From Anaerofustis stercorihominis (GTDB taxonomy: Bacteria; Bacillota; Clostridia; Eubacteriales; Anaerofustaceae), in NCBI GenBank assembly GCA_015058295.1, contig SVCP01000001.1:48663-112662 (forward strand): a stretch of 64,000 nt of DNA, written 5' to 3'. The position numbers and the translations under genes were made by a program. Of this stretch, positions 37,103 to 46,476 are shown in pieces (the first letter of the stretch is position 1; each line of letters begins with the position of its first letter). The notes under the pieces are model-generated. The model was not told the DNA's origin. It saw nothing but the letters and a program-made list of their open reading frames with translations, and made no database searches.

Positions 37103-37730
37103 TTATAAACTCCTCGGGTTTGTCTGAATCAGCATGCCAGTTGTCGGATTGATTGTAACAACACATTTTTTTGCCAGAACAAATTTTTGACTGTCTCCGT
37201 TTTCGGCTTCAATTATCGGTCTTACATCATCCGGACTGCTCAGACAAGCAATGATATCATCAATCTCAACTCCGCTTCGTCGTTCATCAACAGAGCCGAT
37301 TATTCTCGCTATAAAATGATCTGAAGCTTTTGTTATTTTTATTCCGTTGCTTGTTGTCATACCGACTATACGTTCATCGACTTGCCTGATAGTGTCTTTA
37401 TAAAGTGTGAATCCTGATAAAGGCGATAATTCACCTTTATTTACTGCTTCTGCGTATTTTTGAATCAGTTTGTATTCTTCTTTATTATTATACTTTATTT
37501 CAGCGTATTCAGCAACATTTTAGGGCAAACCTTCGCTGTCCAGAGCAATTGTTTTTCTGAATTTGTCATATTCTTTCCTCTCCGCCCATCTGACCTTTGC
37601 GGAAACAGAGCGATTGTATCCGACAACGCGGAGCCTTTCTTTCTGTGTCGCAAGCCCCGTCTGACGGTTATTTGAGATATCTGTTACAATGCTGATGCCG
37701 TAATTGCTTTGAAGACATATGCAGTTGCAT
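37103..37730 (-). pseudogene. Broken phage minor-capsid / C-terminal effector gene
   Basis: One continuous homologous frame is cut by a TAA at 37520-37522, where LDSEGLP-stop-NVAEYAEIKY would read through with a single change (probably Lys). Upstream coding traces (GISIVTDISNNRQ, VVGYNRSVSAKVRWAERKEYDKF) continue to about 37730, then stop. The 3' part encodes TTSNGIKITKASDHFIARIIGS and VTINPTTGMLIQTNP, a domain I associate with the C-termini of phage head proteins that carry nuclease-type effectors. The start of the capsid part is gone, so this is a decayed prophage fragment. Confidence 0.
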
Positions 37731-37837
37731 CAGCGACGTTGTTTTCTGTATATTTTGTTTCATCATGCTAAAATAAATAAAAACATTGTCGCGTTTTTAT
37801 CGTCTCAGACGTTATATAAGCGAAAGGAGGTTTCCAT

Positions 37838-38293
37838 ATGGACGAAAGCAGGGTGTGCGAGTTGTATGAGCGGTTCAAGGATGGGATTTTTCGGTATATT
37901 TTGTCTCTGACGGGCGACAGTCATCTCGCCGAAGACGTGTTGCAGGAAACATTTGTCAGGCTTTTGCGGGCAAATAAAATCCCCGATACAGGCAAGGAGC
38001 AGGCATGGCTGTACAAGGTGGCGAGAAACAGGTGTTTCGATATGCTCAGAAAGCGCAGAAGGCAGGAAGAGCCTGCGGAAATCGTAATCAATAAGCCTGA
38101 TGACAGTTTTGAGTTTTTCGAACTTATCTCGCCGCTGAGTGAGAAAGAGCGGGAGATAGTTTCTTTGAGATTTGTCGGAGGATTTACACATACACAGATC
38201 GCCAGGATTATGGGGACAACAGTCGCCGCCACAAAAAAACGTTACGAAAGAGCAATTAAGAAACTCAGAGATTCGGAGGATAATTATGATTGA
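37838..38293 (+). CDS. ECF-type RNA polymerase sigma factor
   Basis: A 151-residue extracytoplasmic-function sigma factor. Region 2 runs about 15-80 (HLAEDVLQETFVRLL, then VARNRCFDMLRKRRR) and region 4 about 95-145 with the helix-turn-helix TQIARIMGTTVAATKKRYERAIKKL. AAAGGAGG precedes the ATG. It overlaps the next gene by 8 bp, which encodes a membrane protein, the usual pairing of an ECF sigma with its anti-sigma. Confidence 0.
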   Translation: MDESRVCELYERFKDGIFRYILSLTGDSHLAEDVLQETFVRLLRANKIPDTGKEQAWLYKVARNRCFDMLRKRRRQEEPAEIVINKPDDSFEFFELISPLSEKEREIVSLRFVGGFTHTQIARIMGTTVAATKKRYERAIKKLRDSEDNYD

Positions 38294-39038
38294 AACAAAA
38301 CTCAGAAATGCGGTTGAAAAGTTGCCGCAGGCAAAAAGTACATTTTATGATGTGAGCCAAAGGGCTGGTTCAAAGAGAAAATTAAGTAATACGGGAAAGA
38401 GGGCCGCCCTTCTTGCCGTTGTAATGATTCTGGTTTGCGGAGTTGTGTTTGCAGGTGTTACTGAAGCGGACTTTGGTGCATGGGTGACACATTCGGATAG
38501 TTATACCGATGCGGCAAAGATTGCAGATGAAATCGGAATCACGCTCCCCGAACATCTCGGTGACAGTCCGTTTTATAACATCACCACTATGTACGTAGTT
38601 CCCGACGGTACAAGCTATCTTGAAGCACTCACAACACCTGTATATAAATGGTACAGTGCAGATTTTGGAATTAAGACTGTCGAATATGACGGTGACGGAA
38701 GAGGCTACTCGCCTGTGGTGTATGATTCAATTACACTGTCTTTCGGGGATACGGAAAATGAGATGTGGAAATATGTATTCGGAGCAAATGCTGACGGCTC
38801 ATGGAGTTCTGATGATTATGATAATGTATCTATGATCGAATACGAAGGAATAACCATACAACTGAGCGAAAAAACGTTATATTCGGCTGAGGGCGACGAG
38901 CTTTCAGACATCGGCTACAGGATAAAATGGGTTGATTCACGAAATAATTCGGTGTTCGTTCTGCATATGTCCGGTTCACCTTATGACGGTGCTGAAGAGA
39001 TAATCGGTATTGCGAATAGTATTATTACAGTCAATTAA
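38286..39038 (+). CDS. Single-span membrane protein, probable anti-sigma factor
   Basis: A 250-residue protein: a short cytosolic N-terminus (1-43) with basic residues, one membrane helix (about 44-62, ALLAVVMILVCGVVFAGV), and an outer domain of about 185 residues with no family I recognise. It starts within the sigma gene (ATGATTGA overlap), so the two are made together. The anti-sigma role is inferred from linkage and topology; no zinc motif (HxxxCxxC) is seen in the N-terminus. Confidence 0.
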   Translation: MIETKLRNAVEKLPQAKSTFYDVSQRAGSKRKLSNTGKRAALLAVVMILVCGVVFAGVTEADFGAWVTHSDSYTDAAKIADEIGITLPEHLGDSPFYNITTMYVVPDGTSYLEALTTPVYKWYSADFGIKTVEYDGDGRGYSPVVYDSITLSFGDTENEMWKYVFGANADGSWSSDDYDNVSMIEYEGITIQLSEKTLYSAEGDELSDIGYRIKWVDSRNNSVFVLHMSGSPYDGAEEIIGIANSIITVN

Positions 39039-39043
39039 AATTC

Positions 39044-39072
39044 AGGCGCATCAGGTTGGATGCGCCTTTGTA
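39044..39072 (+). terminator. Terminator of the ECF sigma operon
   Basis: The perfect 9-bp stem AGGCGCATC/GATGCGCCT with a 6-nt loop is followed by TTTGT. Confidence 0.
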
Positions 39073-39161
39073 TTTACAATCAAGTAAACCCAATAAACGC
39101 ACAACCATTGCCAATCATTTCGTTACATTATATAATATAACAAAGTACCAAAGGAGGCACC

Positions 39162-39731
39162 ATGATCAGTACATTCAACGGAATTCCGGTTCAGACAATC
39201 CGCAGCAAGCGAAAGACTCTCGCCATACAGATAGACGACAGTGGGCTTATTGTCCGCGTACCGATGAGGATGAGTGAGAGGGATATTCTGGCATTTCTGA
39301 ATGAGAAGCAGGGATGGATCGAAAAGCACTGGCGGAAGCGTCTCAGACAGAAATCTGAAGGTGAATCGCTGCCGCCTCTGACGAGTGATGATATACGTGC
39401 CCTTGCTGACAAGGCTCTTTCGGTGATACCCGCAAAAGTAGCATATTACGCAGAACGTATCGGTGTTGACTATGGACGCATCACTATCCGTAACCAGAGA
39501 ACCCGATGGGGGAGCTGTTCGGATAAAGGCAACCTGAATTTTAACTGCCTTCTGATGCTGATGCCCGATAAGATAGTAGACAGTGTCGTTGTGCATGAAC
39601 TCTGCCACCGTAAACATATGAATCATTCGAAAGAATTTTACGCAGAGATCGAAAAGGTCTTCCCGGATTACGATGAATGCCGGAAATGGCTGAAAGATCA
39701 TGGTGGGGAAGTTATGAGGAGAATGCAGTGA
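39162..39731 (+). CDS. YgjP-type M48-like metallopeptidase
   Basis: A 189-residue protein of the YgjP/DUF45 family, with the zinc motif HELCHRKHMNHS (first ligands HE-x2-H) in the C-terminal half and RNQRTRWGSCSDKG before it. Family members are probable zinc metallopeptidases of unknown substrate. AAAGGAGGCACC gives a strong ribosome site. It leads a run of three genes with small gaps. Confidence 0.
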   Translation: MISTFNGIPVQTIRSKRKTLAIQIDDSGLIVRVPMRMSERDILAFLNEKQGWIEKHWRKRLRQKSEGESLPPLTSDDIRALADKALSVIPAKVAYYAERIGVDYGRITIRNQRTRWGSCSDKGNLNFNCLLMLMPDKIVDSVVVHELCHRKHMNHSKEFYAEIEKVFPDYDECRKWLKDHGGEVMRRMQ

Positions 39732-39744
39732 AAAGGAGCATATT

Positions 39745-40602
39745 ATGCCAAATATTATAGAAATAAACGACTTTTACGCACCGGAGCTCAACGTATATGC
39801 CCGACTGACAGAAGCTCAGCTGATGCGCAAGGACAAGCCTGAAGAAGGAATATTTATAGCTGAAAGTCCGAAGGTTATTGAGCGGGCACTTGAAAGCGGA
39901 TATGAGCCCGTTTCCCTTCTTGTGGAGAAAAGACATCTTGATGGAGAAGCGAAAGATATCGTTGCCAAAATGGGCGATATACCTGTCTATACGGCGGAGT
40001 TTGAGATTATTTCACGCATTACAGGCTTTAATCTGACCCGTGGAGCACTCTGCGCCATGAGAAGAAAGGCGTATCCGTCCCTCGAAGAAGTGCTTACAGG
40101 TGCAAGGAGAGTGGCAATTCTGGAAGATGTGATGAATCCCACGAATGTGGGAGCGATTTTCCGTTCTGCGGCGGCGCTGAATATGGATGCGGTGCTTCTG
40201 AGCCCGGGGTGCGCAAATCCACTGTATCGTCGTGCGATACGTGTGAGCATGGGTAATGTATTTCTTATTCCGTGGACATATTTCGGTGAAGAATACACAG
40301 GTGCAAAGTATAAAGTCTGCGACAATCCACTCTGGCCCGATGAAGGGATGAAACTGCTTAAAGAATTTGGTTTTAAAACTGCGGCTATGGCACTCAGTGA
40401 TGACTCCGTAAGTGTCGATGATGAGAATCTGCTTGCGGAAGATAAAATCGCCGTGATTCTCGGTACTGAAGGTGACGGGCTTCGTGACACGACAATTTCC
40501 GGATGTGATTATACAGTAAAGATCCCTATGGCAAACGGTGTGGATTCATTAAATGTAGCGGCGGCAAGTGCAGTTGCGTTCTGGATGCTGGGGAACAGAT
40601 AA
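39745..40602 (+). CDS. TrmH/SpoU-family RNA 2'-O-methyltransferase
   Basis: A 285-residue knotted (SPOUT) methyltransferase. Motifs NPTNVGAIFRSA, LGTEGDGL and IPMANGVDSLNVAAA mark the SAM-binding knot in the C-terminal domain, and an N-terminal substrate-binding domain (about 1-110) carries FIAESPKVIERAL. It methylates the 2'-O of a nucleotide in tRNA or rRNA; the exact target is not readable. It starts 13 bp after the YgjP-like gene, with AAAGGAG. Confidence 0.
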   Translation: MPNIIEINDFYAPELNVYARLTEAQLMRKDKPEEGIFIAESPKVIERALESGYEPVSLLVEKRHLDGEAKDIVAKMGDIPVYTAEFEIISRITGFNLTRGALCAMRRKAYPSLEEVLTGARRVAILEDVMNPTNVGAIFRSAAALNMDAVLLSPGCANPLYRRAIRVSMGNVFLIPWTYFGEEYTGAKYKVCDNPLWPDEGMKLLKEFGFKTAAMALSDDSVSVDDENLLAEDKIAVILGTEGDGLRDTTISGCDYTVKIPMANGVDSLNVAAASAVAFWMLGNR

Positions 40603-40610
40603 AAAAACTT

Positions 40611-41666
40611 ATGAACACAAATTACTATTACACACAACTTACAAAACAGCAGCAGGCGGCGTATTATGCTCTGCTGGAAGGACTGAACTCTCTCGCTCCG
40701 TCATTTATGGTGCCGAGGCTTGACGGGCATGAGCTTTTTGATATATGGTTTCTGCTAAGGATTGATCACCCCGAAGTTTTCTGGTCAGGCGGAATAAGAT
40801 ACAAGTATTACGAAGATTCCGCATATGTGGAGGTTGAGCCCGAATATATTTTTGAAAAGAAAAAAATAAAAGAACATCAGAAGGCACTTGCTTCCCGTGT
40901 GGAAAAGCTATCCCGTGCAGCTGCGGGGTTGAATGATGCTGAAAAATTGAAATATATACATGATTTTATCTGCACAAATGTGTATTATGACAAGCTCAAA
41001 AAGCAGTATTCCCATGAGATAATCGGCCCTCTCGGACAGGGTGTCGGAGTATGCGAAGGGATCGCTAAATCGGTGAAGATTCTTTGTGATGCGCTGAATA
41101 TATGGTGCATAATTGCCATTTCCGAAGCAAATCCCGAAAAGGGAATCAAGTACCGCCATGCATGGAATATTGTGAAAATAAACGGAAAATATTATCATCT
41201 CGATGCAACTTTTGATAACTCTCTCGGTCGTGGTGCAGGTTTAGCTGTGAATCAGAATGTTCCCGCAGCCGAAGATATCCGTTATGACTATTTCCTTCTC
41301 AGTGACAGGCAGATATATCGTGATCACGAGCCTGTCATATGGAAAGTTCCTGAATGTACCGACTTTGACAGTTTCTATTATAAACAGAAAAAGCTTTCGT
41401 TTACTACGATCGAAGATATACGGAAACGCTCCCTGCAAGCTGTGAAAAAAGGCAAGGCCTTTACATTCCATTGGAGAGGAGATCATCTGATCCGTAACCG
41501 CCTGCAGGAGATACTGATGATTATCGAAGAGGAAGCTTCCGCCAAAAGCAAGCACGCCCGTGTTCAGGTAAATATGTCGCAGGCTGTTATACGTGTTATT
41601 TTCAGCGAGATAATTCCTGCTGAACAGCTCGTCGAGGAAGATGCGAATGAGGGAGAGCTGGTGTAG
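40611..41666 (+). CDS. Transglutaminase-like domain protein
   Basis: A 351-residue protein with a central transglutaminase-like fold. A catalytic triad can be read: Cys in GVGVCEGIA, His in YRHAWN and Asp in HLDATFD (about residues 150-210). Such proteins are cysteine peptidases or amide-forming enzymes of unknown target. There is no signal peptide, so it is probably cytosolic. It starts 8 bp after the methylase gene. Confidence 0.
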   Translation: MNTNYYYTQLTKQQQAAYYALLEGLNSLAPSFMVPRLDGHELFDIWFLLRIDHPEVFWSGGIRYKYYEDSAYVEVEPEYIFEKKKIKEHQKALASRVEKLSRAAAGLNDAEKLKYIHDFICTNVYYDKLKKQYSHEIIGPLGQGVGVCEGIAKSVKILCDALNIWCIIAISEANPEKGIKYRHAWNIVKINGKYYHLDATFDNSLGRGAGLAVNQNVPAAEDIRYDYFLLSDRQIYRDHEPVIWKVPECTDFDSFYYKQKKLSFTTIEDIRKRSLQAVKKGKAFTFHWRGDHLIRNRLQEILMIIEEEASAKSKHARVQVNMSQAVIRVIFSEIIPAEQLVEEDANEGELV

Positions 41667-41674
41667 ATTATTGA

Positions 41675-42343
41675 GCTCGATGGTGGACCTGCAGGTGTTC
41701 CTGCGGAAATATGTATGATGTTGCCGGATCGCTTCTTGTAACAGGTAGACGCACAGACTGCGGACGTGAAAATCATAGCCGTAACTATGTTGCCGCTGAC
41801 ATATCGGGTAAAAAATTCAATCGTCTCACGGCACTTTATCCGACAGATGAAAGGGATAAAAAGGGTTCTGTAATATGGGTCTGCCGATGCGATTGCGGAA
41901 ACGAAATAAACATATCGCATAATGCACTGGTATACAGCAACATACGAAGCTGTGGTTGCCTGAAAAAGGAGCATAACGAAAAACTTACGGAATATCTGAC
42001 GCATATAGCCGGAACATCCATTGATATGATCAAAAGCAAAAAGGTACCGACGGACAACACGACGGGACACGAAGGTGTTTATCTGATAAACGGTAAATAT
42101 GTAGCAAAAATAGTTTTTCAGAAGAAACAGTATTATCTCGGAGCTTATGACAATATAAATGATGCAGTCGATGCCCGTAACGAAGCAGAGGAGATCCTTT
42201 TTGACGGACTTGCACGGTATTATGAGAAATACAAGCAAAGAGCCGACGCTGACCCGGAATGGGCTGAAGACAACCCAGTCAGGGTTATCGTTTCCAGAAA
42301 GCTGACAAACGGAATAGATGTATCTTTTTATCCTGCAATATAA
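41675..42343 (+). pseudogene. 5'-truncated zinc-finger/AP2-domain protein
   Basis: The gene product has a C-x-C-x-CG zinc motif (WVCRCDCGN then CGC) and an AP2-like domain (GVYLINGKYVAKIVFQKKQYYLG and NDAVDARNEAEE), a pairing seen in phage-related homing or regulatory proteins. In the same frame, upstream of the first ATG (41711), the codons read WWTCRCSCGN then GSLLVTGRRTDCG, a second copy of the zinc motif, back to a TGA at 41672. No ATG, GTG or TTG start exists in that stretch and there is no ribosome site at 41711. The gene is therefore probably missing its 5' end. Confidence 0.
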
Positions 42344-42353
42344 GAACATATAC

Positions 42354-42379
42354 AAAAAGACCGCAAATGCGGTCTTTTT
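42354..42379. terminator. Bidirectional terminator
   Basis: The 12-bp stem AAAAAGACCGCA/TGCGGTCTTTTT has a 2-nt loop core. It is shared by the AP2 relic and the nitrogenase-like operon. Confidence 0.
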
Positions 42380-43621
42380 TCAGTGCTTGAGGGTGTAGTC
42401 GTTGATCCACAGATTTACAAGGTGTACTGCACCGTGATATCCCACAAAAGGCGGGTCATATGGATGCAGGCGATATGCAATGTCCGGGTTTGCGATCTGG
42501 AGTTGGGTATTTTGACCTGCCCATTTAAGGGCTTCTCCGCTGAACATAAGATATCCCTTGTCGTGTTCTTTTACGACGGGTATCCATTCTTTTTCTGAAA
42601 AGTACGGAATCTCTTCATCTCCCATTTCCGGGCAGTTGCACCATACCTTTCCTTTGTAAAACGGAAGTTCATTTGTGGCGTAGTTGACAATACCTTTTAC
42701 GACATCATAGTGTCCCCCGATTGTGATGACAGCTTCGTCCGGGTAAGACCACTGATTGTTTTCAAGAGTCCTTCGGGGCTGATATATCTGATCACGCACG
42801 AGTTTTTCTTCGTATGCAATAAAATTCTTGTCAGGCTCTTTTCCGAGAGCTTCGCCTACGTTTATCAGCCAGTCTGTGGTTCCTTTTATGCCGTATGGTC
42901 TTTGATATACATATGGTGTTCCGAACTTTTTCTGAAGATATTTCGCCGCGGGAATACCTTCACGGCGGATAACAAGATTGACATGTGCGGAACCGATATT
43001 CTGTATACTCGTTACAGATGCCTGTGATGAAAGAACGCAACCGCATTCAATATCGAAAGCACCTTTCATCATTCTGATGATCTCGTTTGTATCCGCTCCG
43101 AAGTTAAAAAGATCAGGGCATGAACCGATGATGTTATATGTGGGTTTTACCGTTTTTTCAATATCGTCTTTTGCAAGACGTTTTACGAGAGCAGTAAGCG
43201 CCTCCTGAACGCCTTTGTGCTGAGAGATTGCAAAGCTTCCGTGACCGATAGGAACGAGTATGGTTTCGGGAAAATCATACTGAAGTTCATTGCTGATGGC
43301 ATACATATCCGTTCCCACAACTTCAGGAACCGCCGAAGGCTGCAGGAATATGGCTTTGGGTGAATCATTTTCTATTACCTGCTTTATTGTTGCGGCAAGG
43401 CGTGAAGAATCCCCCATCGCAATATCTGTCTCGTCTATGTATGTCGTGTACAGCGGAGAACCGTATCCTTCGTATATGCCGCCACGGCGCAGAGCAGCTC
43501 CGCTGTAAATGTTATGTCCCATACAGCCGAACTCGACTACAGCTGCTTCTTTTATCGGTGCAAGTGTCCAGAATATGCCCATTCTTCCCGAAGGCATGGG
43601 TTTAAAGCGGTGCAGGCCCAT
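42380..43621 (-). CDS. Nitrogenase-like component 1, NifK-type subunit
   Basis: A 413-residue protein of the nitrogenase component 1 / oxidoreductase superfamily. Only one of the P-cluster-type cysteines is clear (C33 in FGCMGHNIYSG); the others of NifK are not seen, so this subunit contributes few ligands. It overlaps the NifD-like gene by 20 bp and is the last gene of the operon. With no NifE, NifN or NifB nearby, the complex is not expected to fix N2. Substrate unknown; tetrapyrrole, corphin or C-S bond reduction is known for related groups. Confidence 0.
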   Translation of the reverse strand: MGLHRFKPMPSGRMGIFWTLAPIKEAAVVEFGCMGHNIYSGAALRRGGIYEGYGSPLYTTYIDETDIAMGDSSRLAATIKQVIENDSPKAIFLQPSAVPEVVGTDMYAISNELQYDFPETILVPIGHGSFAISQHKGVQEALTALVKRLAKDDIEKTVKPTYNIIGSCPDLFNFGADTNEIIRMMKGAFDIECGCVLSSQASVTSIQNIGSAHVNLVIRREGIPAAKYLQKKFGTPYVYQRPYGIKGTTDWLINVGEALGKEPDKNFIAYEEKLVRDQIYQPRRTLENNQWSYPDEAVITIGGHYDVVKGIVNYATNELPFYKGKVWCNCPEMGDEEIPYFSEKEWIPVVKEHDKGYLMFSGEALKWAGQNTQLQIANPDIAYRLHPYDPPFVGYHGAVHLVNLWINDYTLKH

Positions 43622-44909
43622 AGATATCCAACCTTTCTCCCATTTTACCTGTCTCTAAAACGGTAAATATACGGGATAATATGCCGACTGTTCTTTCGTA
43701 GCCGGTTATGCCGAAAAAGTCTTCCATTTCTTCGGCAACTTTGAGTCCTTCAACAGGTTCGGAGATATATCCGAGACAAATGTCAGGTTTCATTTCTTTT
43801 ATTATCTGAATATCGTGATCTCTGTGCATAATTCTGCATACGGGAGGATCGTATCCCATAGCTTTGAGTTCTTTCGCAAATATCAGATCTTCGTTGTGAA
43901 AATCAGAAACATTTATGAGAAGAGGCTCCATTCCGAATTCCGCAAGATATCTCGCAAGAGCCACCGGCATATCAACACCTGTCATAATTACATAACGGAG
44001 TCCTGAAAGTTCTTTTTTTGCCCGTTCTTCCAGCTCAACTGCTTTTCGCCTCCAGTCATCGAATTCACCTTGCAGGCTGATTCCAAGCTTTTCTTCTATA
44101 TCCGCATATTCCTTGTCTATATCGGATACTTTGAAGGCATTGTGAAGCGGAGAATATGCAATTCCGAAATTTTTCTCCATTTTTGCCGCAAGAGGTTGTG
44201 TATAAGATGTTGTTACGATATTCAGTGTTGCATCCGGAGCGTTCATATAATCATCAAGTGTGGCGCCTGCTGTAAGGTTTCTTATATCCACTCCTTTTTT
44301 TCTGAGAGCATGAACGATGAGGGGGAATTCAATCTCTGTTCCTTTTGTCCTCCATGGTTCGACGAAAATAACATTTGTCCGTCCGGGAACCGTGTCTTTT
44401 GGCACCATAAGCTCTCCGAGCGCTTCCGCTGTTTTCCATGTGCCGATACCGCTTCCGAAGTTTTTGAACTGACCGAGGGTTACATAAGACAGTCTTGCAT
44501 TGAGTTTTGGCTGCATTTCACTTATGATACCCTCAAAATCTTCCCCGATAAGGTCTGTTACACATGTTGCTATCATAAGTATGGCTTTTGCTCCCGCTTC
44601 GTCCATAATTTTCAATGCCTCGATAACCCCTTCACGACAGCCGAAGATGACTTCGTTTGCATCCAGTACATATAACCATCTGAGTTCTCCGTTTTCACCT
44701 TCCGGCATAGAGTTCATTCCCCTTGAGTGTGTTGCGCATTCAGGCATACCGACCATAAGATAGGAAAGACCTTCTATGTCTTCAACGATATTGCAGGCTA
44801 CTCTCATAGGACACCATCCTCCCGAATATACGGCAGGAGTCAGAAACTTTATGTTCTTGCCGGAGCGTATGGTGGACAACTTCTTTAAATGGCGAAGCTT
44901 TTCACTCAT
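43602..44909 (-). CDS. Nitrogenase-like component 1, NifD-type subunit
   Basis: A 435-residue protein with three cysteines at the positions of nitrogenase P-cluster ligands: C33 (GGWCPM), C58 (MPECATHS) and C116 (ATCVTDLIGED). The FeMo-cofactor ligand cysteine and histidine of NifD are not evident. The ATG at 44909 follows the NifH-like stop (TAAGATG) and has GGAGG upstream; a longer frame to 44927 runs into the gene before. Middle gene of the nifH-nifD-nifK-like operon. Confidence 0.
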   Translation of the reverse strand: MSEKLRHLKKLSTIRSGKNIKFLTPAVYSGGWCPMRVACNIVEDIEGLSYLMVGMPECATHSRGMNSMPEGENGELRWLYVLDANEVIFGCREGVIEALKIMDEAGAKAILMIATCVTDLIGEDFEGIISEMQPKLNARLSYVTLGQFKNFGSGIGTWKTAEALGELMVPKDTVPGRTNVIFVEPWRTKGTEIEFPLIVHALRKKGVDIRNLTAGATLDDYMNAPDATLNIVTTSYTQPLAAKMEKNFGIAYSPLHNAFKVSDIDKEYADIEEKLGISLQGEFDDWRRKAVELEERAKKELSGLRYVIMTGVDMPVALARYLAEFGMEPLLINVSDFHNEDLIFAKELKAMGYDPPVCRIMHRDHDIQIIKEMKPDICLGYISEPVEGLKVAEEMEDFFGITGYERTVGILSRIFTVLETGKMGERLDIYGPAPL

Positions 44910-44910
44910 C

Positions 44911-45657
44911 TTATTCTTCCTCCACAAGTTTTTTTGCGAGAGCTTTGAATTTCTGAGCTATTTCACAGTCCGGAAATGCTTCCACGACTGTCTTTCCGAG
45001 TGCTTCAGCAGCTTGTATCTGCGGATCTCTCGGTATTTTTGTTATGATCTCCGTGCCGATTTCCTCAGCAGCTTTTTTTACGAGTTCATCTTCATTTTCG
45101 AAATTCTTCGCATTGAAGATAAGTCCTTTCAAAGATGCGTAGCCGCGTTTTCCGAAGCTTTTAACAGCGTGTGAAATGTTTGTTGCTGCGTATAAAGCCA
45201 TCATTTCTCCTGATGTTACGATACATACATCATCGGCATATCCGCCTCTGATAGGCATTGCAAAACCACCGCAAACAACATCTCCGAGTACGTCATAGAA
45301 AATGACATCGGGTTTATAGATTTCATATGCATCAAGTTCTTCCAGTTTTTCAAATGCTGTGATGATGCCTCTGCCTGCACAGCCTACTCCCGGAATCGGG
45401 CCGCCGGATTCAACGCAGTATACACCTGTACTGCTTTTGAAAACAATATCATCCAGTGCTACATCACCATTATCGCGCATTGTTTCCAGCACTGTGGGAA
45501 TTTTTACCCCGCCGGTGAGATTTCTCGTGGAATCTGCCTTCGGATCACATCCGATCTGCATTACCGTATATCCCATTGATGCCAGTGCCGCTGACATATT
45601 TGAGACGACTGTTGATTTGCCGATGCCGCCTTTGCCGTAAATAGCAATTTTTTTCAT
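44911..45657 (-). CDS. NifH-like ATPase (nitrogenase iron-protein family)
   Basis: A 248-residue ATP-dependent reductase of the NifH/BchL/CfbC superfamily. The P-loop GKGGIGKST is at residues 8-16, and cysteines C93 (GVGCAGRG) and C129 (VVCGGFAMP) hold the bridging [4Fe-4S] cluster. The protein is shorter than dinitrogenase reductase and lies with two component-1-like genes. AGGAGG sits five bases before the ATG. It should reduce the partner complex in an ATP-driven way; the final substrate is unknown. Confidence 0.
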   Translation of the reverse strand: MKKIAIYGKGGIGKSTVVSNMSAALASMGYTVMQIGCDPKADSTRNLTGGVKIPTVLETMRDNGDVALDDIVFKSSTGVYCVESGGPIPGVGCAGRGIITAFEKLEELDAYEIYKPDVIFYDVLGDVVCGGFAMPIRGGYADDVCIVTSGEMMALYAATNISHAVKSFGKRGYASLKGLIFNAKNFENEDELVKKAAEEIGTEIITKIPRDPQIQAAEALGKTVVEAFPDCEIAQKFKALAKKLVEEE

Positions 45658-45702
45658 GGGAACCTCCTGTTTATTCTCCTTTTTTGAGCATTACTCACTT
45701 TG

Positions 45703-45731
45703 ATTTTAAAACAGATAATGTATCGTGTCAA
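45703..45731 (-). promoter_or_regulatory. Promoter of the nitrogenase-like operon
   Basis: Minus strand: TTGACA (45731-45726), 17 bp, TAAAAT (45708-45703). The palindrome TGAG-CATTA-CTCA (45685-45697) overlaps the expected start and may be an operator. Confidence 0.
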
Positions 45732-45887
45732 TATTTGTATGTGCTTTATTTGGATATTTTTATATATTTATAATGTGAAATCGTCAGATATCCCATAAAT
45801 AATATTGTGCGATAAAAAGAAAATAAGTGTTATATATTTCTGGAATCGGTGCATAATATATTCGAATTCATTAAAGGAGGCATGAAA

Positions 45888-46058
45888 ATGCAGAATCAGA
45901 AAAATGATGCTATCAGATGCACAGTACAGCAGTGCGCATATCACGCAAACAATGAAAATTATTGTACACTCAATTCTATCGTTGTTGGCACACACGAAAC
46001 AAATCCTACAAAGAAAGAATGTACAGACTGTAATTCTTTCGAACGTAAACAGTACTAA
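45888..46058 (+). CDS. DUF1540 small cysteine-rich protein
   Basis: A 56-residue protein of the DUF1540 family, with paired cysteines (CTVQQCAYHANNENYC and CTDCNSF) that probably bind a metal. The ATG at 45888 is seven bases after AAAGGAGG; an earlier ATG at 45882 is too close. Function unknown. Confidence 0.
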   Translation: MQNQKNDAIRCTVQQCAYHANNENYCTLNSIVVGTHETNPTKKECTDCNSFERKQY

Positions 46059-46178
46059 TTTCAGGCAATAAAGCATGGGAGCTGCAAACTGCTCCCGATA
46101 CATAGCAAACTAAATGAAAAAAAATTAAAAAAGGTATTCTCTTTTTAATGATTTTGTTATATAATACGTAAAGATGTT

Positions 46179-46250
<72 letters not shown>

Positions 46251-46266
<16 letters not shown>

Positions 46267-46476
46267 TTTTTTGTTGCGAAAATAAATACTTTTATGGTGT
46301 GATTACAGATAAGAAAAGCAAATGGGAGTCGAAGCCTGAGAGGGTCCGAGGCGTAAAAAATCGATTGATAATCGATTTTAGCCGAGTGCGTGAGGAGTGT
46401 AAGCGAAGCGTCGACGAGCGCTGCAGACCGAGCCCTTGAGGCGAAGGGCTGCAGCCCATCCGTCGCACCATTTTTT
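46251..46476 (+). repeat. tRNA-tail element after tRNA-Leu
   Basis: A 22-bp direct repeat (CCCATCCGTCGCACCA followed by six T) occurs at 46251-46272, as the 3' end of the tRNA, and again at 46455-46476, 204 bp apart. Between them are an inverted 12-nt T-arm copy ATGGGAGTCGAA (46322-46333, complement of 46244-46255), then 24 bp later the perfect hairpin AAAATCGATT-GAT-AATCGATTTT (46357-46379), and a GCCCTT/AAGGGC stem. The order matches the element after tRNA-Pro. Confidence 0.

Noticed and set aside
42380..45657. True nitrogen-fixation nif operon
   Set aside because: No nifE, nifN or nifB and no FeMo-cofactor ligands in the NifD-like subunit; only a nitrogenase-like complex can be claimed.
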